A stretch of DNA of 64,000 bases from positions 1,054,001 to 1,118,000 of the forward strand of contig NZ_JACVAI010000001.1 of assembly GCF_014851765.1 (NCBI RefSeq), given 5' to 3'. The stretch's first letter is position 1. Each line of letters starts with the position of its first letter. Under the pieces are notes generated by a model. The model ran no database searches, was not told the DNA's origin, and saw nothing but the letters and a program-made list of their open reading frames with translations. The translations under genes and the position numbers were made by a program. This document shows positions 61,282 to 64,000 of the stretch, piece after piece. Source of the DNA: Pseudomonas sp. PDM04. GTDB taxonomy: Bacteria; Pseudomonadota; Gammaproteobacteria; Pseudomonadales; Pseudomonadaceae.

Positions 61282-61947
61282 ATGCGTGTTGCCCGTTCCT
61301 TAGTCCTCGTTGCCCTGCTTCCGCTGTTCGCCGCCTGCCAGTTACTGGAAAGCCCCCGTGAAAGTGCCTCTCACGTGGGTCAGAGCCGAATGCAGGGTCA
61401 ACTGATGGCAGCCGATGGCAAACTGGTGTTCCAGCCGTGCAATGAGCAGCGCAGCCTGGTGGTCAACGACATCGGCGGCACCAGTGTCCTGCAGGAGGCC
61501 GCGACCCTGGCCGACGCGCAGGGCAAGCTGTTCGCCGATGTTCGCGGGCGCGTCGTTGCCAGCGGCGGCGAGGACCGGCTGGACCTGGCGCAGTTGTACC
61601 GCGTCGAGCGCTCGGGCACCGCGTGCGACGATCCTAACTTCAAGTTGCTGATCCTGCGTGCCGCCGGCCATGGTCCGGACTGGAACGTCAGGGTCAGCGG
61701 CAAGGGCATGGTCATCGACCGGGCGGGGCAACCGCCGCTGGCCGTTCCCTACGTTGAGGAGCAACTGGGCGACGGGCGCTTCAACCTCAGCACCGAAGCC
61801 AATAACCAGCACATCGAACTGTGGGTCGCGCCGCAGCGTTGCGTCGACAGCAGCACCGGCAGCATTGCGCACATGAGCGCCGAGTTGCGCGTCGATGGCC
61901 AGGTCCAACGGGGCTGCGGGTATTTCGGCGGTTCGCGCAACGACTGA
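61282..61947 (+). CDS. Putative lipoprotein (COG3650-like)
   Basis: 221 residues. The signal (RVARSLVLVALLPLFAAC, Cys19) marks a lipoprotein. The mature part has a MQGQLMAADGKLVFQPCNEQR domain and a second region (GMVIDRAGQPPLAVPYVEEQLGDG), with cysteines at several points and a WVAPQRC near the C-terminus. I recognise a COG3650-type envelope protein; some members relate to heavy-metal or copper-resistance proteins, but the function is unknown. GGAGAGCCAAAG before ATG fixes the start. Confidence 0.82.
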   Translation: MRVARSLVLVALLPLFAACQLLESPRESASHVGQSRMQGQLMAADGKLVFQPCNEQRSLVVNDIGGTSVLQEAATLADAQGKLFADVRGRVVASGGEDRLDLAQLYRVERSGTACDDPNFKLLILRAAGHGPDWNVRVSGKGMVIDRAGQPPLAVPYVEEQLGDGRFNLSTEANNQHIELWVAPQRCVDSSTGSIAHMSAELRVDGQVQRGCGYFGGSRND

Positions 61948-62042
61948 TCGTTTAAGCCTCACGGGAATCGTCCTTTGAGGCTTATAATCGCGGCCTTCAA
62001 ACGCCCTGGCGCAGTTGTGCGCCCCGCGAACCGGATCCCGCC

Positions 62043-63656
62043 ATGTTACGAATCACCGAACTCAAGCTGCCGATCGACCATCCCGATGAAGACCTGCGCC
62101 GCGCCATTGTGCAACGCCTGGGCATCGCCAGTGATGACCTGCTCGACTTCACCTTGTTCAAGCGCAGCTACGATGCGCGCAAGAAATCCTCCGAACTGTG
62201 CTTCATCTACACCATCGACCTCACCGCCAGGGATGAGGCGGCCCTGCTGCACAAGTTCGCCGATGACCGTAACGTCAACGTGGCACCGGATGTCAGCTAC
62301 AAAATGGTCGGCCAGGCGCCGGCCGGCCTTGAGCAGCGCCCGGTCGTGGTCGGTTTCGGCCCCTGCGGCATTTTCGCCGGCCTGTTGCTGGCGCAGATGG
62401 GCTTCAAGCCGATCATCCTCGAGCGCGGCCCCGATGTCCGCCAGCGCACCAAGGACACCTGGGGGCTGTGGCGCAAAAGCGTCCTCAACCCTGAGTCCAA
62501 CGTGCAGTTCGGTGAAGGGGGTGCCGGCACCTTCTCCGACGGCAAGCTCTACAGCCAGATCAAAGACCCGAAATTCATCGGCCGCAAAGTCCTGCACGAG
62601 TTCGTCAAGGCTGGCGCGCCGGAAGAAATCCTCTACGTCAGCAAGCCGCACATCGGCACCTTCCGCCTGACGGGCGTCGTGGAAAACATGCGCGAGCAGA
62701 TCCGCGCCCTGGGCGGTGAGGTGCGCTTCCAGCAGCGCGTCACCGACGTGTTGATCGAAGACGGTCAACTGGTCGGCGTCGAGCTCCACGGCGGCGAACA
62801 GATCCACTCCAGACACGTGATCCTGGCCCTCGGCCACAGCGCCCGCGACACCTTCCGCATGCTCCACGGCCGTGGCGTGTTCATGGAAGCCAAGCCGTTC
62901 TCCGTGGGCTTCCGCATCGAGCACCCGCAGTCGCTGATCGACCGCGCGCGCCTGGGCAAATACGCCGGCCACCCGAAACTTGGGGCCGCCGATTACAAAC
63001 TGGTGCACCACGCCAAGAATGGCCGCTCGGTCTACAGCTTCTGCATGTGCCCGGGAGGCACCGTGGTTGCCGCGACGTCCGAGCCCAATCGCGTCGTGAC
63101 CAATGGCATGAGCCAGTACTCGCGTAACGAGCGCAACGCCAACTCCGGCATCGTGGTCGGCATCACCCCGGAAGTCGATTACCCGGGCGGACCGCTGGCG
63201 GGCATCGAATTGCAGGAACGCCTGGAATCCCACGCCTATGTCCTGGGTGGCAGCAACTATGAGGCGCCGGCGCAACTGGTGGGCGATTTCATCGCCGGCA
63301 AACCGTCCACCGAGCTGGGCAGTGTCGAGCCTTCCTACAAACCCGGCGTGGCACTGGGCGACCTGGCCCTGGCCTTGCCGGCGTTCGCCATCGAAGCCAT
63401 TCGCGAAGCCTTGCCGGCGTTCGAAAAGCAGATCCGTGGTTACTCGCTGCATGACGCCGTGTTGACCGGGATCGAAACGCGCACCTCATCGCCGTTGCGC
63501 ATCACCCGCGATGAATCGATGCAGAGCCTGAACGTGAAAGGGTTGTTCCCGGCAGGCGAAGGCGCAGGTTATGCCGGCGGGATTCTGTCGGCGGGTGTCG
63601 ATGGCATTCGCATTGCCGAGGCCGTAGCGCGGGACATCCTCGGCCTGCCAGCCTGA
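62043..63656 (+). CDS. FAD-dependent dehydrogenase (COG2509 family)
   Basis: 537 residues. An N-terminal ferredoxin-like domain (about 1-95: LPIDHPDEDLRRAIVQRLGI...FTLFKRSYDARKK) precedes an FAD-binding Rossmann fold with VVVGFGPCGIFAGLLLAQMG (100-119) and a C-terminal GLFPAGEGAGYAGGILSAGVDG loop that closes over FAD. SDGKLYSQIKDP and FCMCPGG (possible redox cysteines) are further family marks. The substrate is unknown. Single gene; its stop is 23 bp before a REP doublet. Confidence 0.9.
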   Translation: MLRITELKLPIDHPDEDLRRAIVQRLGIASDDLLDFTLFKRSYDARKKSSELCFIYTIDLTARDEAALLHKFADDRNVNVAPDVSYKMVGQAPAGLEQRPVVVGFGPCGIFAGLLLAQMGFKPIILERGPDVRQRTKDTWGLWRKSVLNPESNVQFGEGGAGTFSDGKLYSQIKDPKFIGRKVLHEFVKAGAPEEILYVSKPHIGTFRLTGVVENMREQIRALGGEVRFQQRVTDVLIEDGQLVGVELHGGEQIHSRHVILALGHSARDTFRMLHGRGVFMEAKPFSVGFRIEHPQSLIDRARLGKYAGHPKLGAADYKLVHHAKNGRSVYSFCMCPGGTVVAATSEPNRVVTNGMSQYSRNERNANSGIVVGITPEVDYPGGPLAGIELQERLESHAYVLGGSNYEAPAQLVGDFIAGKPSTELGSVEPSYKPGVALGDLALALPAFAIEAIREALPAFEKQIRGYSLHDAVLTGIETRTSSPLRITRDESMQSLNVKGLFPAGEGAGYAGGILSAGVDGIRIAEAVARDILGLPA

Positions 63657-63678
63657 CCCGGGAAAAGTGCTGCCCCCT

Positions 63679-63763
63679 GTGGGAGCGAGCCTGCTCGCGA
63701 AAATCGAGGTCGTTGCCGGGTATCTGGCACCCTCACGATCATCGCAAGCAGGCTCGCTCCCAC
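63679..63763. repeat. REP doublet, outward class
   Basis: GTGGGAGCGAGCCTGCTCGC at 63679 and an inverted unit (ATCGCAAGCAGGCTCGCTCC, one change) ending at 63763, about 39 nt apart. Between the two convergent genes. Confidence 0.9.
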
Positions 63764-63788
63764 AACGCTGTTCAGTGTTTCAAATCTC

Positions 63789-64000
63789 CTAGATATTGGC
63801 GCGCTGGACAGTGCCTGGCAGCGGTTCGCCGCGCTCGGCGCAAGCGGCCACTTCAGCCATCAACCCACTCAATTCATACCCCTCGGCCTTGAGCCATTGC
63901 TGATCGTAGTAAGTCGTGGCGTAACGCTCGCCACCGTCACACAAAATGGCCACGATCGACCCCGACTCCCCCGCTGCCGCCATCTGCTGCGCTGCCATCA
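63789..64000 (-). CDS. PLP-dependent cysteine-synthase-like protein, C-terminal part
   Basis: The last 70 residues of a protein running off the window. AAAGESGSIVAILCDGGERYATTYYDQQWLKAEGY is the C-terminal signature of PLP-dependent cysteine synthase family proteins (CysM/cystathionine-beta-synthase fold), where SIVAILCDGGERY contributes to the cofactor pocket. The Lys-bearing N-terminal half is outside, so the exact reaction cannot be assigned. The stop codon is 26 bp from a REP doublet. Confidence 0.85.
   Translation of the reverse strand, partial: MAAQQMAAAGESGSIVAILCDGGERYATTYYDQQWLKAEGYELSGLMAEVAACAERGEPLPGTVQRANI

Overview
The window is GC-rich chromosomal DNA of a fluorescent-group Pseudomonas. 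The evidence is the TtgABC/EmhABC-type efflux operon with its TtgR repressor, the braCDEFG operon, XenB, OlsBA, an OprD-family porin, CcoM, and about a dozen REP doublets of the Pseudomonas type (core GGAGCGAGCCTGCTCGCGA). I see no insertion sequence, prophage, integrase, CRISPR array, rRNA or tRNA. Apart from the two genes cut by the window edges, all genes look intact.

Layout. 1-5.3 kb: an edge-truncated iron-type alcohol dehydrogenase, a DUF4917 protein with SIR2-like motifs, YegP, a ribbon-helix-helix protein, a DJ-1/PfpI protein, an EamA permease and a methyltransferase. 5.4-9.99 kb: a lemA-TPM-TPM operon divergent from bglX. 10.1-16.9 kb: clsB-yceI, a coupled serine hydrolase and small Cys-rich membrane protein, an acyl-CoA-dehydrogenase-like gene divergent from the ornithine-lipid pair olsBA, and acpH. 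17.0-19.6 kb: an arsR-MFS-xenB operon. 19.8-26.5 kb: ttgR divergent from ttgABC. 26.7-38.9 kb: an OprD porin and a complete protocatechuate/beta-ketoadipate cluster (pcaR, pcaK, pcaI-J-F-H-G-T-B-D-C, all on the minus strand). 39.5-45.7 kb: a small charged protein, pit, ccoM, two small conserved genes and rapA. 45.9-53.5 kb: a spinster-like MFS, a YkgJ protein, an MHYT-GGDEF-EAL protein, a hydroxyisobutyrate-dehydrogenase-like enzyme and an orphan tubulin/FtsZ-like protein. 53.8-64 kb: a DUF2288 protein, braCDEFG, a LysR/SDR pair, a lipoprotein, a COG2509 FAD dehydrogenase and the end of a cysteine-synthase-like gene.

How the genes work together. The pca block should take protocatechuate or 4-hydroxybenzoate from uptake (OprD porin, PcaK, PcaT) through ring cleavage (PcaHG), PcaB, PcaC, PcaD, PcaIJ and PcaF to succinyl-CoA and acetyl-CoA. 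PcaR probably controls it: paired boxes with identical 19-bp register lie 85-99 bp before pcaI, pcaK and pcaR. TtgR-TtgABC provides solvent and drug efflux, BraCDEFG imports branched-chain amino acids, and OlsBA with ClsB shape membrane lipids.

Most unusual items: (1) the orphan tubulin-superfamily protein at 51325-53526, with GGGTGSG and a T7-loop-like DxxD; (2) the DUF4917 protein at 399-1418, which carries the motif order of SIR2-like NAD-binding proteins; (3) the conserved geometry of the PcaR box pairs; (4) two architectural classes of REP doublets, one of which supplies the C-terminus of a permease; (5) a 38-codon ccoM gene that is easily missed.
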